Of a stretch of DNA of 64,000 bases, positions 31,848-43,262 are shown piece by piece. Below the pieces are notes generated by a model. The model worked only from the letters and a program-made list of their open reading frames with translations. It did no database searches and was not told the DNA's origin. The position numbers and the translations under genes were made by a program. This stretch comes from Acanthosepion esculentum. Its lineage: Eukaryota; Mollusca; Cephalopoda; Sepiida; Sepiidae. The stretch lies in assembly GCA_964036315.1 (NCBI GenBank), contig OZ038492.1, positions 36,299,618 through 36,363,617 of the forward strand, written 5' to 3'. Each line of letters starts with the position of its first letter. Position 1 is the first letter of the stretch.

Positions 31848-32575
31848 ATAGCAGATAGGAGTGAGAGGAAATGATGTGGAGAAGGATAGTGGATAGATCA
31901 AGGCAACTGGAGATGTCGATTGACGTTAAATTTGAATAGTTGGAGATTATAGTTGTCAGGGAAACAGGAATAAGGAAGGGAGTTCCACAGGCGAGAGGTG
32001 CGAGATATGAAGCTATTGGAGTAGAAGAGACGTCTACATTTAACAGTTTCAACAGTGAAATAGTGGGAGCGGGATGCCAGCCTCGTAGGACGCTTGAATT
32101 CATGAAGCCTGGGAACCAGCGAAAGCAGGTCATCGGAGCAATTACCGTGAAAGTACTTGTAAAAAAGACAGAGCGAGGCGACGGCGCGTCTGTGAAACAG
32201 CGACTGCATACGAGATGACAGATCAGGGCCAAATACGTTGCATACCCGTATCTGGATTTTATCAAGAACCCCGAGGCAAACAGAAGGGGCTCCGGACCAT
32301 ATATGGTAGCAATACACCATGCAAGGGCGAATGGTTGATTTGTATATTTGAAGGATCGATTCCGGGGAGAAAAATTTCCTGGCCCGGCAGAGGGAGCCAA
32401 CTTTCCTTGCGGTGGATGTATTTGCTCCATCTCAGATCAGCGGACAGCTCTCGAGAAGTTGGACTTCAGACATTCTAATGGGAAGCAGGGAAGGATCCCT
32501 ATGGTGATTAATAGAGAGCAGTCTTGTTTTAGAGGCGTTAAAGTTAACCAGCCAATTCCTGCCCCAGTTCACATA
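31848..32575 (-). pseudogene. LINE-A pol C-terminal half, best copy
   Basis: On the minus strand the frames continue from the RT thumb region (KTRLLSIN-like start, RKFFSPESILQIYKSTIRPC) into HIWSGAPSVCLGVLDKIQIR, VCNVFGPDLSSRMQSLFHRR, AVASLCLFYKYFHGNCSDDL and RTSRLWNSLPYSCFPDNYNL, ending FNVNRHLQLP-stop. A frame change near 32,310 and an in-frame stop upstream show decay. The sequence after the stop differs from the other LINE-A 3' ends, so the 3' tail is lost or rearranged. The family belongs to the broad CR1/Jockey/RTE-type LINEs; I do not place it further. Confidence 0.8.
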
Positions 32576-32689
32576 TAAATAAATAAATAAATAAAAGTGT
32601 TCATATCAATAAAAAGCATTTTGAATATATAATAAAGGAAGTTAGCAAACTGATGGTATCTCTGTAATAATCCTTAAGACATGTGCTCC

Positions 32690-33360
32690 TGAACTGGCCC
32701 CTTTTCTGTCTAAACTCTGCAATGCCTTGATACTTCTTGTTTTCCTTTGTGTTGGAAACTCACTCCTGTAGGACTATTGCCTATTAGCCTTCTACCTCTT
32801 TTTTGCAAAGTAGTAGTGCCCCTAAACAACACCGAACAGTTAAGCTTCTCACGTTACACGGTCTTCTTTCAGACAAGCAATATGGTTTTCGCTTCTCTAG
32901 ATCAACTCCTAACGCGTTAATGGTTATTGCTGAAAGTTTTAAATAAGAATGGTAAAACTCAGGCTATTGCTTTGGATCTCTCAGATGCATTTGTCTGGTT
33001 TTGGCAGACGGCTTCTTCTTCATCAGATAGTATTTCTGGACGAATTGTTGATCTGATTCAGTCTTTCTTATCAAATCTTTTCGTAAACGGTCAGACGTCT
33101 AGATCTGTTTAAATTAATGTTAATGTCTCCTAGGACTCTATGCTTGGACCAACAAGGTTCCTGGTTTTCATTAAGAACCTTCCCGATGCGATCGGTATGA
33201 TGACGCCATTATTTACGCTCGTCTTAATGCTAAGTATGATCGGATCACTTAGGCAAGTGATCTCAGAAATGATCTGCAATCTGAAAAATAGAAACTGCTT
33301 GTTGATTTAACGACTCCTAAACGAAATTTCTCTCCTTTATTCGTCTGAGGTAACTTTTTT
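32690..33360 (+). pseudogene. LINE-A RT core fragment (palm region)
   Basis: Plus-strand pieces in shifting frames read CAPELAPFLSKLCNALI, SDKQYGFRFSRSTPNAL, QAIALDLSDAF (RT motif A, catalytic Asp), ISGRIVDLIQSFLSNLF and DSMLGPTRFLVFIKNLPDAI, the order of a LINE RT. The catalytic FADD-type box is not intact. It lies in opposite orientation to the C-terminal copy at 31.85 kb, so they are separate insertions or an inversion. Confidence 0.72.
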
Positions 33361-33409
33361 TTTATTGACATCCATGTGGAGCTGGAAAAGCCGCGAGCTA
33401 TTTACAAAG

Positions 33410-33630
33410 CGAGGTTGCCTCTTAGCGTGACAGACATGAGGTTATGCCGACGAATGTTGAGTAAATTATGGTCAGAACATAGGAATAAGGAAGTCTAAAA
33501 GTAAACAGAACAAAAATAGAAAGCTGCACATAACGAGAAAAGACGGCTTGCAGAATTTAACACTCATAAGACATTGAAAGAAAAGGATAAGTGATAATTG
33601 TGTGTAAACCTACTAAACGATTTTACAGGA
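33410..33630 (+). pseudogene. LINE-B fragment
   Basis: ATGCCGACGAATGTTGAGTA, then GAGAAAAGACGGCTTGCAGA and TTTAACACTCATAAGACATT correspond to the RRMLRI ... RKEGLENLTLTGHIE block of LINE-B, heavily mutated. Confidence 0.5.
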
Positions 33631-33649
33631 TGCGATGGATAAATTGTCG

Positions 33650-34400
33650 TCTAAATTACTTGGAGAGGGGAATTAACAGGAGATAACTGATAACTAACAT
33701 CCATTAAACATAGCCCGTGGAACTAGAACACAGTTGTGGAGTTATTTCGCAGTGGAAGCTTGTATTTGTACTAAAATCGGTCCTAAATAAGTTCGACGTA
33801 CCAAACAATAGGGACTTGATTTAATAGGTATTACGCAGAGTAATCTTGCTGTGGTTGCTGACTACTTTCGTATTCGACTAAGTGTCGACTACTGTCGTCC
33901 GACATCGACAGTATTTACTGTCCCCCCACGAGGGATAGATGTGGGCTTTTCCCGAGCCCGTAGGCTCGGCCAAAAAATATCCCGTAGATTCCGTATAAAC
34001 GGTATCGGGTTGGTCAACCTCCCCGAAGGAGGCTCTGCCCTTCGTGCGGAGCCTCGTCCGGGTTCCTCTCTGTTCAGAGGCAGTGAGTTCGACAGTCTAG
34101 CACTTAACGTGCTGACTACTGTCGTCCGACATCGACTGAACCTCGTTCCTCTTACTACTTCTAATGATATTAGGTGGGAGAGTCTAATAAGTATAGAATA
34201 GGTGTGTGTCACCATAACAAAAAGTCTACCACAGTGAGCGAAATAAAGGGTTCAGTTCGACATTCCAACCACCCGAAGAAGGCCGGAGCGTACAACGGCC
34301 GAAACGTTGTAATAAATATTGCGACAAAAATGAGGACAATAGTCCGAATAATGTAAATAGTGTACATAACACCTCATCTCAGAAATATAGACAAAAAATT
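33650..34400 (+). repeat. T1 terminal-type repeat, split by a 485-bp insertion
   Basis: The T1 consensus parts are GGAGATAACTGATAACT, CATCCATTAAACAT, GGAACTAGAACA (to 33,734) and then GTCTACCACAGTGAGCGAAA (from 34,222), CCCGAAGAAGGCCGGAGCGT, ACGGCCGAAACGTTGT and CTCATCTCAGAAATATAGAC. Other T1 copies are at 40.3, 58.2-58.6, 59.3-60.1 and 63.2-63.6 kb. T1 has the CTGAAGA-stem-GAAAC layout of the PLE-2 terminal repeat. Confidence 0.75.
33735..34219. mobile_element. Candidate solo LTR inserted in T1
   Basis: The 485-bp insertion starts TGTGGAGTTATTTCGCAG and ends GTGTGTCACCATAACA, i.e. TG...CA, as LTRs do. It has a GC-rich centre (33,880-34,140) with hairpin-forming GGCTTTTCCCGAGCCC and a 23-bp exact direct repeat at 33,887-33,909 and 34,114-34,136. 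A clear target duplication was not found, so the identification rests on the termini and the clean interruption of T1. The 116-codon open frame across it has no recognised domain. Confidence 0.4.
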
Positions 34401-35400
34401 ATAAGAACAGAGATATAGCTCTAGCGAGTAATACAGTGAATACGAAAGACAAGAAAGGATAGCTGGAATTAGGAGAATATAAATTGAGTAAAGGCAGCCC
34501 GGAGAATCTAACACATAAACGGGGGAAATGGTTATTAACTTTCTAAATCAGTTTGTGTAAATACTTGAAAGAACACGGACAAAGAGGTATGAGAAATGGT
34601 AATATTAGCCATTTCCCTACAAGGAAACATTCGGCATTCATTGACCGAGAAGCGAGTACTGTTTTCGTTTGAAATTTATAAAATCTTTCTCTTTAAACAA
34701 TTCCTTCAAGAAAAAAATCTTTGTTAAGCCCAGTAGCTGCTGTCGTTTATGATGGAGGCTTCCTTCCTTATCTTTTGCTTGATTGGTTTCGTTTGTCTTG
34801 TTTTACGGCATATAAACCTCAATGTGTTATTTAATGCCGACAAAATGTTTATCGCTAGTAATTTTTTTTTCAAAAATGTATTTCTGTTAATACTTTTCTT
34901 CAAAAATGTATTAAAACCTATTTTAACACTGTCATAGTATTTCTACCCCTGTCTAGCTAGTACCCTAACAGGTGCTATCACCCCGGACCAGCCATTAAAT
35001 GTCGGTTCCACGCCCCTCAAAACCTCCTGATCAAAGGCCTTGCAGTTGGATGTAGTTTATTGTCACCCCCAGGACGGGCTCTTTTTGCTTGAAGTAGTGT
35101 GGAATCTCAATATATATGTTATTATTTCTTTCGAGTTTTTTCGAGTTGCATATGCTAGCCGTTTCTATTTTCTGCTGCTGTCGGTAGTGCTTAAGTATTG
35201 TAGTTCCTGTTATTTGGTACAGATCTTTGTTTATGATTCTGTTGGGCTAGTACACAGTCTTCCAAGAAGGGTTGTCTTTGCCCAGGCCCTCAGTGTTCAC
35301 TGGCTCAAAAATAGTTACTTCGAGCCAACAAACAATAGGATGTTTTGTGGGACCATTAACGCCAACCTCCAGAAATGACATGTCCTCTGCGAGAAAAAGA
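34400..35400. other. Unassigned; small repeat scrap at 35,028-35,076
   Basis: Apart from the fragment matching the first 60 bases of the window, and possible LINE-B scraps around 34,440-34,560, nothing is recognised. Confidence 0.45.
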
Positions 35401-35880
35401 TATTGAAGATACAATTATGAAAACGAATTATTGATTTGTTTAAGGAATTTTTTATTCAAGCTTGCAGAAGTTACAGATTTAAAAAGAAACCATTTTAAAA
35501 ATGCGTAAAGAAAAATGTTTCGGCCTGACAAATATGAATGTTTTGAGTGAGATTGAAAATTTGAAAATGCAAAGCCAGAAATAAAATTTATGTTATTTCC
35601 TGTAAGCGGTGAGAAAGGCAAACGAAACTTCTTAGTGAGATTTCTAATTTGAGGCGGACATTATGAGAGTTTGGAAAATTTGATGCTCACAGGACCGATT
35701 GAGGAAAAATAGGGACTGAAAAGCAGCGCGTAATATATTTGATGAGAATGAGCAAATGAATAGTGGAACAGGGTTTGGGAGAAATAACAAAAAGAAAAAA
35801 AATTTATTAAGAACAAGGGACAGGAAGAAGTGGAGGGCCATGATCACTTACGTAATGAAGGGACATAGCACATAAATTAA
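35400..35880 (+). pseudogene. LINE-B pol C-terminus
   Basis: The end reads KNLLRTRDRKKWRAMITYVM then KGHST before a stop, the terminal block (LLRAxxDRKLWRxMIAxVLKGHGT) of this LINE type. Upstream, SLENLMLTGPIEEK corresponds to GLENLTLTGHIEGK. Frames are broken between these pieces. This fragment defines the true C-terminus of LINE-B. Confidence 0.7.
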
Positions 35881-36154
35881 AGAATAATTTGAGTCGAGGA
35901 TGCAGACTTTTGCTTTCTTCAGCCCACATCGTTCACACCGTCTGCTTGCTTTTTTTTTTTACTTCGTTCCAACAACAGCTGTTTAAATACGCATTGTCTG
36001 TACAAAATAACTGGAAACAACGTACAACAATTTATTACGTTACCGACTTAGCAGATCGTTTGTTTCGAAATAAATATGAATTCAGGCAGGATATTTCAAC
36101 GGATTTTGTTATGGGTTTAAGGTGAGATATTAAATAGATATTTTTATAAGACAT
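35881..36154. other. Unassigned intergenic stretch
   Basis: No feature recognised. Confidence 0.5.
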
Positions 36155-36370
36155 GATTGATTGATTCGTTTTCTACGGCTTATCAACTATTTGAAGATTA
36201 CTTAAAGGCAACAAATATTTGTAAGATGTTTTTTTTTCTTTTGGATATAATAATGGTTCAGTGATACAAGGCGGTATGGTAGAGTAATGGATAGCAGCTC
36301 AGATTGAGGAATCGGAGATTTCGAATTCCAGTCTGATTCGGAACGTGCTAATACCCCCGGGAAAAGTATG
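36155..36370 (+). mobile_element. tRNA-Arg-like SINE with upstream repeat segment
   Basis: GGTAGAGTAATGGATAGCAG (A-box region) and TTTCGAATTCCAGTCTGAT (B box TTCGAATTCC) form the tRNA-like head at about 36,270-36,345, followed by the shared body GTGCTAATACCCCCGGG. Upstream, GATTGATTGATTCGTTTTCT and TATCAACTATTTGAAGATTA resemble segments at 37,440, 37,835 and 50,655 that also accompany SINE copies. Confidence 0.6.
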
Positions 36371-36690
36371 TATCCTATTCTTCTCCCCCATGGAACTCCC
36401 TTCCCTATTACTGTTTCCCTGACAAATACAATCTCCAACGGTTTAAGTGTAGCGTCAATCGACATCTCCAGTTGCCTTGATCTATACACTTCCCTTCTCC
36501 ACATCCTTTCATTTCTCATTCCTATCTGCTCTCGCTCCGGATCTTTTGTGGCCCTCTTACCTTGATCGACCCACTGTCTTTCTCTTTCTCCACATCCCCT
36601 CCCTTGCCACTCCTATCTGCTCTTCCTCCAATCACCTCTTTAACCCCTTGCGTGATAGTGGCCCCCGGCCTTGCTTGGGGTGATATGATT
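36371..36690 (+). pseudogene. LINE-A 3' end
   Basis: Starts in the coding C-terminus (TGGAACTCCCTTCCC, for WNSLP) and runs through the post-stop region to the tail CCTTGCTTGGGGTGATATGA TTAAAA, then (TA)n. This is the most complete LINE-A 3' tail in the window and gives the reference for the SINE at 36,880. Confidence 0.75.
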
Positions 36691-36784
<94 letters not shown>

Positions 36785-36860
36785 AATCATATATATATAT
36801 ATATATATTTTTTTTAATCATATATATTTTTTAATCATATATATAAACATACACATATAC
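36690..36860. repeat. (TA)n, partly with TTTTAATCAT inserts
   Basis: About 45 TA units, then shorter TA runs separated by TTTTTTTAATCATA. The inserts are the complement of the LINE tail TATGATTAAAA, so the tract seems to contain inverted tail scraps. Confidence 0.93.
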
Positions 36861-36879
36861 ACACGCGCGCACACCTACC

Positions 36880-37078
36880 TCGAGGCGGTGTAATGGTTAG
36901 CAAGTATGTCTCCCTAGAACAATTACGACTTCGTAGTGAGTTCAATCCTCGGGGGTGTCCTCTACTTTCGGCCATGGCTACTCTTGGAAAATATCTATAT
37001 TATATATGTCGGGGTGTATGCGTAACAAACCTCAAAATATCATCTAATTGGGGTGATATGATTAAAAAAAAAAAGACA
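36880..37078 (+). mobile_element. tRNA-derived SINE sharing the LINE-A 3' tail
   Basis: Head: GGCGGTGTAATGGTTAGCAA with A-box-like TGGTTAGCAAG, and B box GAGTTCAATCC about 40 nt on. Body: CATGGCTACTCTTGGAAAAT and more. The last 30 bp read TTGGGGTGATATGATT followed by A11, the same as the LINE-A ends at 36,673, 38,160 and 63,940. Sharing of a 3' tail between a SINE and a LINE is the classic sign that the SINE is mobilised by that LINE's RT. Confidence 0.7.
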
Positions 37079-37079
37079 G

Positions 37080-37438
37080 ACAGGGTACCTTGCCCAGGAG
37101 AAGGTAGCTCGGAATTAAAAGTTAAAAATATTTTTTAAAAATTGTATGTCGCCCTGGCGTAGCTCATAATATGCAGTTATAGAAAGGATCGTTCGTATTG
37201 GCTCCATGATCGCAACCACGGTCGAATGATGATGATTTGTCTTCCTAATATTGGGAGAAAATATCCATGACAGACATTAAATTCCGTTCGGACTCCGGTA
37301 TTTCCTGTCGTAAATCACATACTACACAAGCACTTTACCATAAAAAATACATGACCAATATAAAGGTGATTTGGAAACCACAATTACTAAAGCAATTTGA
37401 AACACTTGCAAAGAACCACTGGGGGGAAAAATATGATT
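37080..37438. other. Unassigned intergenic stretch
   Basis: No element or gene recognised. Confidence 0.45.
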
Positions 37439-37555
37439 TATTGATTTTTTTTTCACAGCTTATTAACCCATTACAGGTTATTTAAAGCGAAACATATTTT
37501 TTTTAGATTAAAAAACATGTTTTGAGAGATAATAATAGTTTAGTGATACAAGTCT

Positions 37556-37776
37556 TACTAATTAACCCATAGCTGGGTAAGCAGTGAATTAATACCTTCC
37601 GCAACAGTAATTTTGCATAAGTGATTTAGAATTGGAACCCGGCTCTCCGATTAAAAATTCCGAGCCATTATCCATTGCCCTTCCAATATATGCAAGCTTA
37701 TGCACCTGCTCGATGTTGCTTAACTTCAGTGATCGTACGTGAACTGATGTTTCAACGTGATGTAGCCGTAAGCTGC
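37556..37776 (-). mobile_element. Chimeric 5S rRNA-tRNA SINE, copy 2
   Basis: On the minus strand the 5S-like head reads GCTTACGGCTACATCACGTT, GTACGATCACTGAAGTTAAG and CAACATCGAGC, a closer 5S match than copy 1 in this part. Its 3' 5S portion (the GGTACTTGGATGGG region) is deleted. The tRNA part reads GGCAATGGATAATGGCTCGG and GGGTTCCAATTC. The body ends CCAGCTATGGGTTAATTA, as copy 1 does. Upstream repeat segments at 37,440-37,550 belong to the SINE-associated sequence noted at 36,155. Confidence 0.75.
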
Positions 37777-37924
37777 GTTATAATTAAATCTGCATTCCTT
37801 TGCATCGACTGACTGAGTGATAGTTTTTTTTTTTTACTCTTTATCAACCTTTTACTGGTTATTTAATGCCAGAAAATCTTTGTAGAATGTAAGAATTTAT
37901 TGAAGATAATGATGATGATAATGA

Positions 37925-38190
37925 TGATAATAGGTGAAGTAGATAGACATAATCGTAAGTTCTATGGTAACAGCTTATTCTATTGCACTACTTACTTGTG
38001 GAAATCTCTTCCAGGAACCTGTAATCAAACATTTAAATGCAATGTTAATCATTACTTTCTGTCCTCTTAATTCTTGTTCTTTTATTATTTTCTCTCCTTA
38101 ATAGCAGTTTTTTTCCTACTTTCTAGCACTCAGTAACCCCCTTGTGTCGTAGTGCCATTATTGACTTGCTTGGGATGAAATGATTAAAAA
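37925..38190 (+). pseudogene. LINE-A 3' end
   Basis: RHNRKFYGNSLFYCTTYLW-like and KSLPGTCNQTFKCNVNHYFL coding remnants lead to a stop, then the tail TGACTTGCTTGGGATGAAAT GATTAAAAAAATA. The adjacent GATGATGATAATGATGATAA at 37,909 is a small trinucleotide repeat. Confidence 0.68.
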
Positions 38191-38630
38191 AATATAAGAA
38201 ACGATGTTTGGTCTTAATAAGAATTAAAGACACATCTAATAAAATTGAAAGAAAGGAAGAAAGAAAAAAAAGATACGACAGGAGATCGAAACATCCGTTA
38301 CCTGAAACGAATTTTTGAGCTAAATGTTGTTATTATTATCATTCAACACTGAAGAAGATGCTGAAAGAATAACGTTAAACGCCGACAAAAGTGGCACTGC
38401 CGTGCCAGGTTCAAATTCAATTTCTGTTAAAACAATTTTGCCTTCCATTGCCATGACTGATGCTATCCCCCAATAGAATGTTGCATTGCGGCTACTCAGG
38501 CTAAAATTTCCCGCTGGCATGAAGAGGAAAGATTACATTAAAACACCTGACAGATCTGTTTCGAGAAGAAATAGTTCACTGTGTCGTTCTACACAATTTC
38601 TCTCGCCAGAATCTACGTTACACATTTATA
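38191..38630. other. Unassigned intergenic stretch
   Basis: No element or gene recognised. Confidence 0.45.
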
Positions 38631-38639
38631 AGTCTACTT

Positions 38640-39080
38640 TAGTATTTCTGTCAGATCTGGTCTGATACTTCTGCTATGGATCTACAGATTATTGATATAA
38701 TTTAAGCAGAATCTGCTTCTAACCTGGCATCTTGGATTCAGTCATTTCCTCAACGTCTTAACGTAGCTTAAATTCCTGTATTGCTGTTGTCTAGTTAACT
38801 GATGTTTCTGCAACATTTAAGGAATGTGTTTGTGTGTTGGGTATTACTAAAACTATTTTGTTAATTTTCTTCTAAATAGTTTTGTTATTCATTTATTCTA
38901 TAAATATTTTCATGTTAACTCTTGTAATGAGCTTACCTCTTTGGTACCTCGAAGTTACGAATTTAAGATTGGCAGATAGGTCTCGTCATTTTACGGATGA
39001 AATTGATTGATGTAACCATGTGTTAACTGCTTCTCATCTCACATTTCTCACTTGCAAAACTCGCTTTCACTTTAATGATT
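38640..39080 (+). pseudogene. LINE-A scraps
   Basis: TGGCATCTTGGATTCAGTCA and CAACGTCTTAACGTAGCTT correspond to the DLASRLQSLSHRRNVA block. From 38,945, CCTCGAAGTTACGAATTTAA and AGGTCTCGTCATTTTAC correspond to RLYEFK and SRSHHFT. The intervening 38,795-38,915 is shared with 39,509-39,630. Confidence 0.55.
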
Positions 39081-39508
39081 TGGCAATAGGTGAGTAACTC
39101 TTGCGCGTTGGTGTCGAGTGAAAGGGGCTGACTTGGAGTGGCACTTTGATGCCGGCTAGGCATCAGGATATTGTTCTCTCTGTATTGAACGTTGGCTTAC
39201 TCCGCACGGGTTTAGGCTAGTTTAAGGTTAACGTTTCTCCTTAGTTTTCTTTCTTCCTGTTAACTTAGCTAGGGGACATATGCTCACTGGCAGCTTTTTT
39301 TTCTGCCCCCATTTTTCTTTAGTCTAATTCCCCATCCCCTCCTTCGTTAGGTGGTCAGTGATGTCTGTTCTCTGGTGGATGCGGGGCACCTTTCGTTTCG
39401 GGTGTGATTTTCGTATTTGTTGTTGTGTCTGAATTAGTGTGTGTTTGGGTGAGTATTTGAGATGAATTAATATTTTATATCATTAAAGTCCTGGATTGAT
39501 TTCGACTA

Positions 39509-40200
39509 GTTAACTGATGTTTCTGCAAGATTTAAAGATTGTGTTTGTGTGTGGGTGGATGGTGGGTTATTACTAATACTATTTTGTTTAGTTTCTTGTA
39601 AATAGGTTAGTTTTCATATTGTAAATACTCATTGGGGCTAGTTTTTAAATTTTTTAAAAGTTTTATTCCCCTAACCCCGCAGTCAATAAATTGTACATTA
39701 TGGGAGTAGTTAGGACTTTTATAGAGACAAGAGGTATTATGGTGCATGTAATAAGAAAGGTAAGTAAGAATGCGTTGTTTTGGTGTAAGGAATATAGCGG
39801 TATGTTTGGATCACTTTTTGTGACTAGCTAAGTTTGAATTTAAGACATAAGATGACCTTCCATTTCTCTATACTACATTTTGGCGTTGTACCAAAGTTTT
39901 GTATCATTATACAAATAAATATCGCTTTCCTCAGTGTTACCTCGACTTTACGAATTTAAGATCAGTACTAGGTTGTCAGATAGGTCTCACCATTTTACAA
40001 TTGAAATTGTTAGATTTAACCACGTGTTAACTGTTTCTTCTCTCACATTTCTCAAATACAAAATTCGCTTTCGGTTTGCTGCTTCGCAGTCAAATTTGAA
40101 TTCAAAACTTTCATGGAATATTGATCGTCAACTCCTGACTTCTTGAACTGTTCATTGTCCTCGTTCCTTAATGAGGAATTTCCTCAGATATTTCTTCCCC
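39509..40200 (+). pseudogene. Duplicated LINE-A fragment
   Basis: 39,509-39,630 repeats 38,795-38,915 (GTTAACTGATGTTTCTGCAA, TGTGTTTGTGTG, ATTACTAA(A/T)ACTATTTTGTT). 39,934-40,146 gives RLYEFKISTRLSDRSHHF then TIEIVRFNHVLTVSSLTF, LINE-A C-terminus. Bases 39,081-39,508 and 39,631-39,930 hold nothing else recognised. Confidence 0.6.
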
Positions 40201-40262
40201 AGGAACAATTTGCGTTTTAGTGGCTTTATCGCCTGATAGAATTTTAATACTAGTTGTAACAC

Positions 40263-40582
40263 AGAATCTGTCTATATTTCTGAGATGAGGTATTATATAC
40301 AGTATTTACATTAGTCGGACTATTGTCCTCATCTTTGTCGCCATATTTGTCACAACGTTTCGGCCGTTGTACGCTCCGGCCTTCTTCAGGTGGTTGGAAT
40401 TTCGAACTGAACCCTTTATTTCGATCACTGGGGTAGACTGTTCTAGTTCCACGTGCCATGTTTGATGGATGTCAGTTATCAGTTATCTCCTGCTAATTTT
40501 CCCTCTGAAAGTTCTCCGCTGCCTTAACCGGGTATTGAACTCACACTCTTTGAGTCTGTCACTGGATCTAACCAACGCCTTT
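40263..40582 (-). repeat. T1 terminal-type repeat
   Basis: A near-complete T1 copy on the minus strand, from TTGGTTAGATCCAGTGACAG through AACGGCCGAAACGTTGTGAC to CTCAGAAATATAGACAG. It contains an open frame beginning MARGTRTVYPSDRNKGFSS that is also open at 58,458 and 63,389. The stem GGCCG/CGGCC sits between CTGAAGAA and GAAACG. Confidence 0.8.
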
Positions 40583-40734
40583 ATCTTTTTATTTAGTTGT
40601 AGCACGAATGCATGCGACATAAACCACTCAGAAATACTCCCTCGTCATAATGCTAAGAAAATAGCTTCATGAAGACATCACTGACATAACTGTCTTTATA
40701 TTTTGTGGGCGGTATTTCTGCTGTACTCGGTATA

Positions 40735-41110
<376 letters not shown>

Positions 41111-41244
41111 CAATTAATTTTAGCTTATATATGGAAGGGGATGGGATGGGTATGTTTTTTTAGGGTGTAGTCGAGGCAAAATTTTTCTCTATGTCCATAC
41201 TGTGTTATAAATATAGCGAAAGTGCTCTACTGATTATCAGGAGC

Positions 41245-41350
41245 TGAATATGAAGAAATATAGTTTTAAAATGTGGTATATTTATGGGATAAAGTGCTCA
41301 ATATCAGAGATATAGCATGTGTAAATATAAAAGTGTTGACTTCTATGTTC
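41245..41350 (+). mobile_element. Hairpin element HP-8, arm only
   Basis: GAAGAAATATAGTTTTAAAA, GGGATAAAGTGCTCAATATC and AAATATAAAAGTGTTGACTT show the arm joined directly to the far end of the hairpin (CTTCTATGTTCACTT, twice). The whole stem has been deleted. Confidence 0.82.
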
Positions 41351-41359
41351 ACTTCTATG

Positions 41360-41371
41360 TTCACTTATATA

Positions 41372-41419
<48 letters not shown>

Positions 41420-41424
41420 CACAC

Positions 41425-41456
<32 letters not shown>

Positions 41457-41483
41457 TCATATATTTATATATATATATATATG

Positions 41484-41555
<72 letters not shown>

Positions 41556-41595
41556 TAGATATATATATAGATATATATATATATATATATATAAA
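41360..41595. repeat. (TA)n, imperfect
   Basis: About 230 bp of TA with TG, CA and GATA interruptions. Confidence 0.97.
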
Positions 41596-41734
41596 TTTTA
41601 TCATCAGTTTCCGGACTTTTTGATATAATTGCATTGACCTCGCTTTAAACTTTCTGTCCCTTCCTCCTCCTCTGCGGGTGTTTATATATATAATGATATA
41701 GGTGTGTGCGCGTGTGTGTACATTTTGGAAAATA

Positions 41735-41855
41735 TCCATCAGCGACATTCAGTTTCATGCTTAAACGCAATCATTAAGCCATTGCGTTTAAGAATGAAAC
41801 ATAGTGTCGCCGCTTGATTTTACCCTCAGTGTGCACTTTTATATTTACATAGGAG
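41735..41855. mobile_element. Hairpin element HP-9, stem only
   Basis: GCGACATTCAGTTTCATGCT TAAACGCAATC pairs with GCGTTTAAGAATGAAAC and TGTCGCCGC. The inner stem sequence TTTAAACGCAA differs from the CTAGACGCAA of HP-1, yet again both arms agree. It ends at GTGCACTTTTATATTTACAT. Bases 41,856-42,334 are unassigned. Confidence 0.75.
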
Positions 41856-42334
41856 TTAACGGTTTTTTGCCGACATCAACAAATTTTCGCATTAAATAAT
41901 TAATAAAAAATTATAAACAAATAAATTCTATAGTTTAATAAAAGCCTTAAAATCTCAGCCCAATCATTAAATAGAAAAACCCTTTGTGGAGTCGGACAAA
42001 AATAGCCATTTGTATAAACAAATAAATAAACAGTTTAATAGACAGATAATAATGAAACAGAATCCCCTCGATACTTACGACCTGCGACAAGGCCATAAAA
42101 ATGCCTTTTTGACCAACTAGACGTCCACTCCTACTATCAGACTTGAAATAGACACCCCAATATAACCTGACATAAACTTTTCGAAGGGGACTGGTCTGTA
42201 GATAAAAATTAATTCTTAACTCTGAGACCACCTAGCCAATATAGCCGACCCTAGCAGTTTCCATAGTAACTAATGTTGCAAGAGACCATACTTATAAATA
42301 CGCGCTAACCACAAGATAGCTTATTCCCAAATTC

Positions 42335-42790
<456 letters not shown>

Positions 42791-43034
42791 ATATTGTTGG
42801 TTTTTCATTTTTTATTCTAATTTAACAACACTAGCAAATATTCATCGGGTTTGTCGAAAAATCCGGTATGCTATGGAGGACCTGAAGTGACAAAATTCGA
42901 TGTCTAATAAATGAAAGTCAGAGTTTTTCCTTTTGTCTTTATTCACAGCTTCTTTTATAGATATATTTATCTGAAATCTTTACACAAACACATATATATA
43001 TATACATACACGCACACACACCTACACACTCACG

Positions 43035-43039
<5 letters not shown>

Positions 43040-43082
<43 letters not shown>
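43040..43082. repeat. (TA)n microsatellite
   Basis: About 19 TA units leading into HP-10. Confidence 0.97.
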
Positions 43083-43086
<4 letters not shown>

Positions 43087-43262
43087 TAAATATAGTCTTA
43101 AAATGTGGTATATTTATAGGATAAAGTGCTCAATATCAGAGATAGAGCGTGTGTAAATATAAAAGTGAAAATAGAAGTTAACACTTAGTGGCGACAGTCT
43201 GTTTCATGCTAGATGCAATCGTCAGGCAACTAGTTGCCTGTAAGTGTCGACTTCTATGTTCA

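Noticed and set aside
33851..34201. 116-codon open frame with Arg-rich sequence
   Set aside because: It lies inside the candidate solo LTR, has no recognised domain and overlaps an opposite-strand open frame; GC-rich composition explains the lack of stops.
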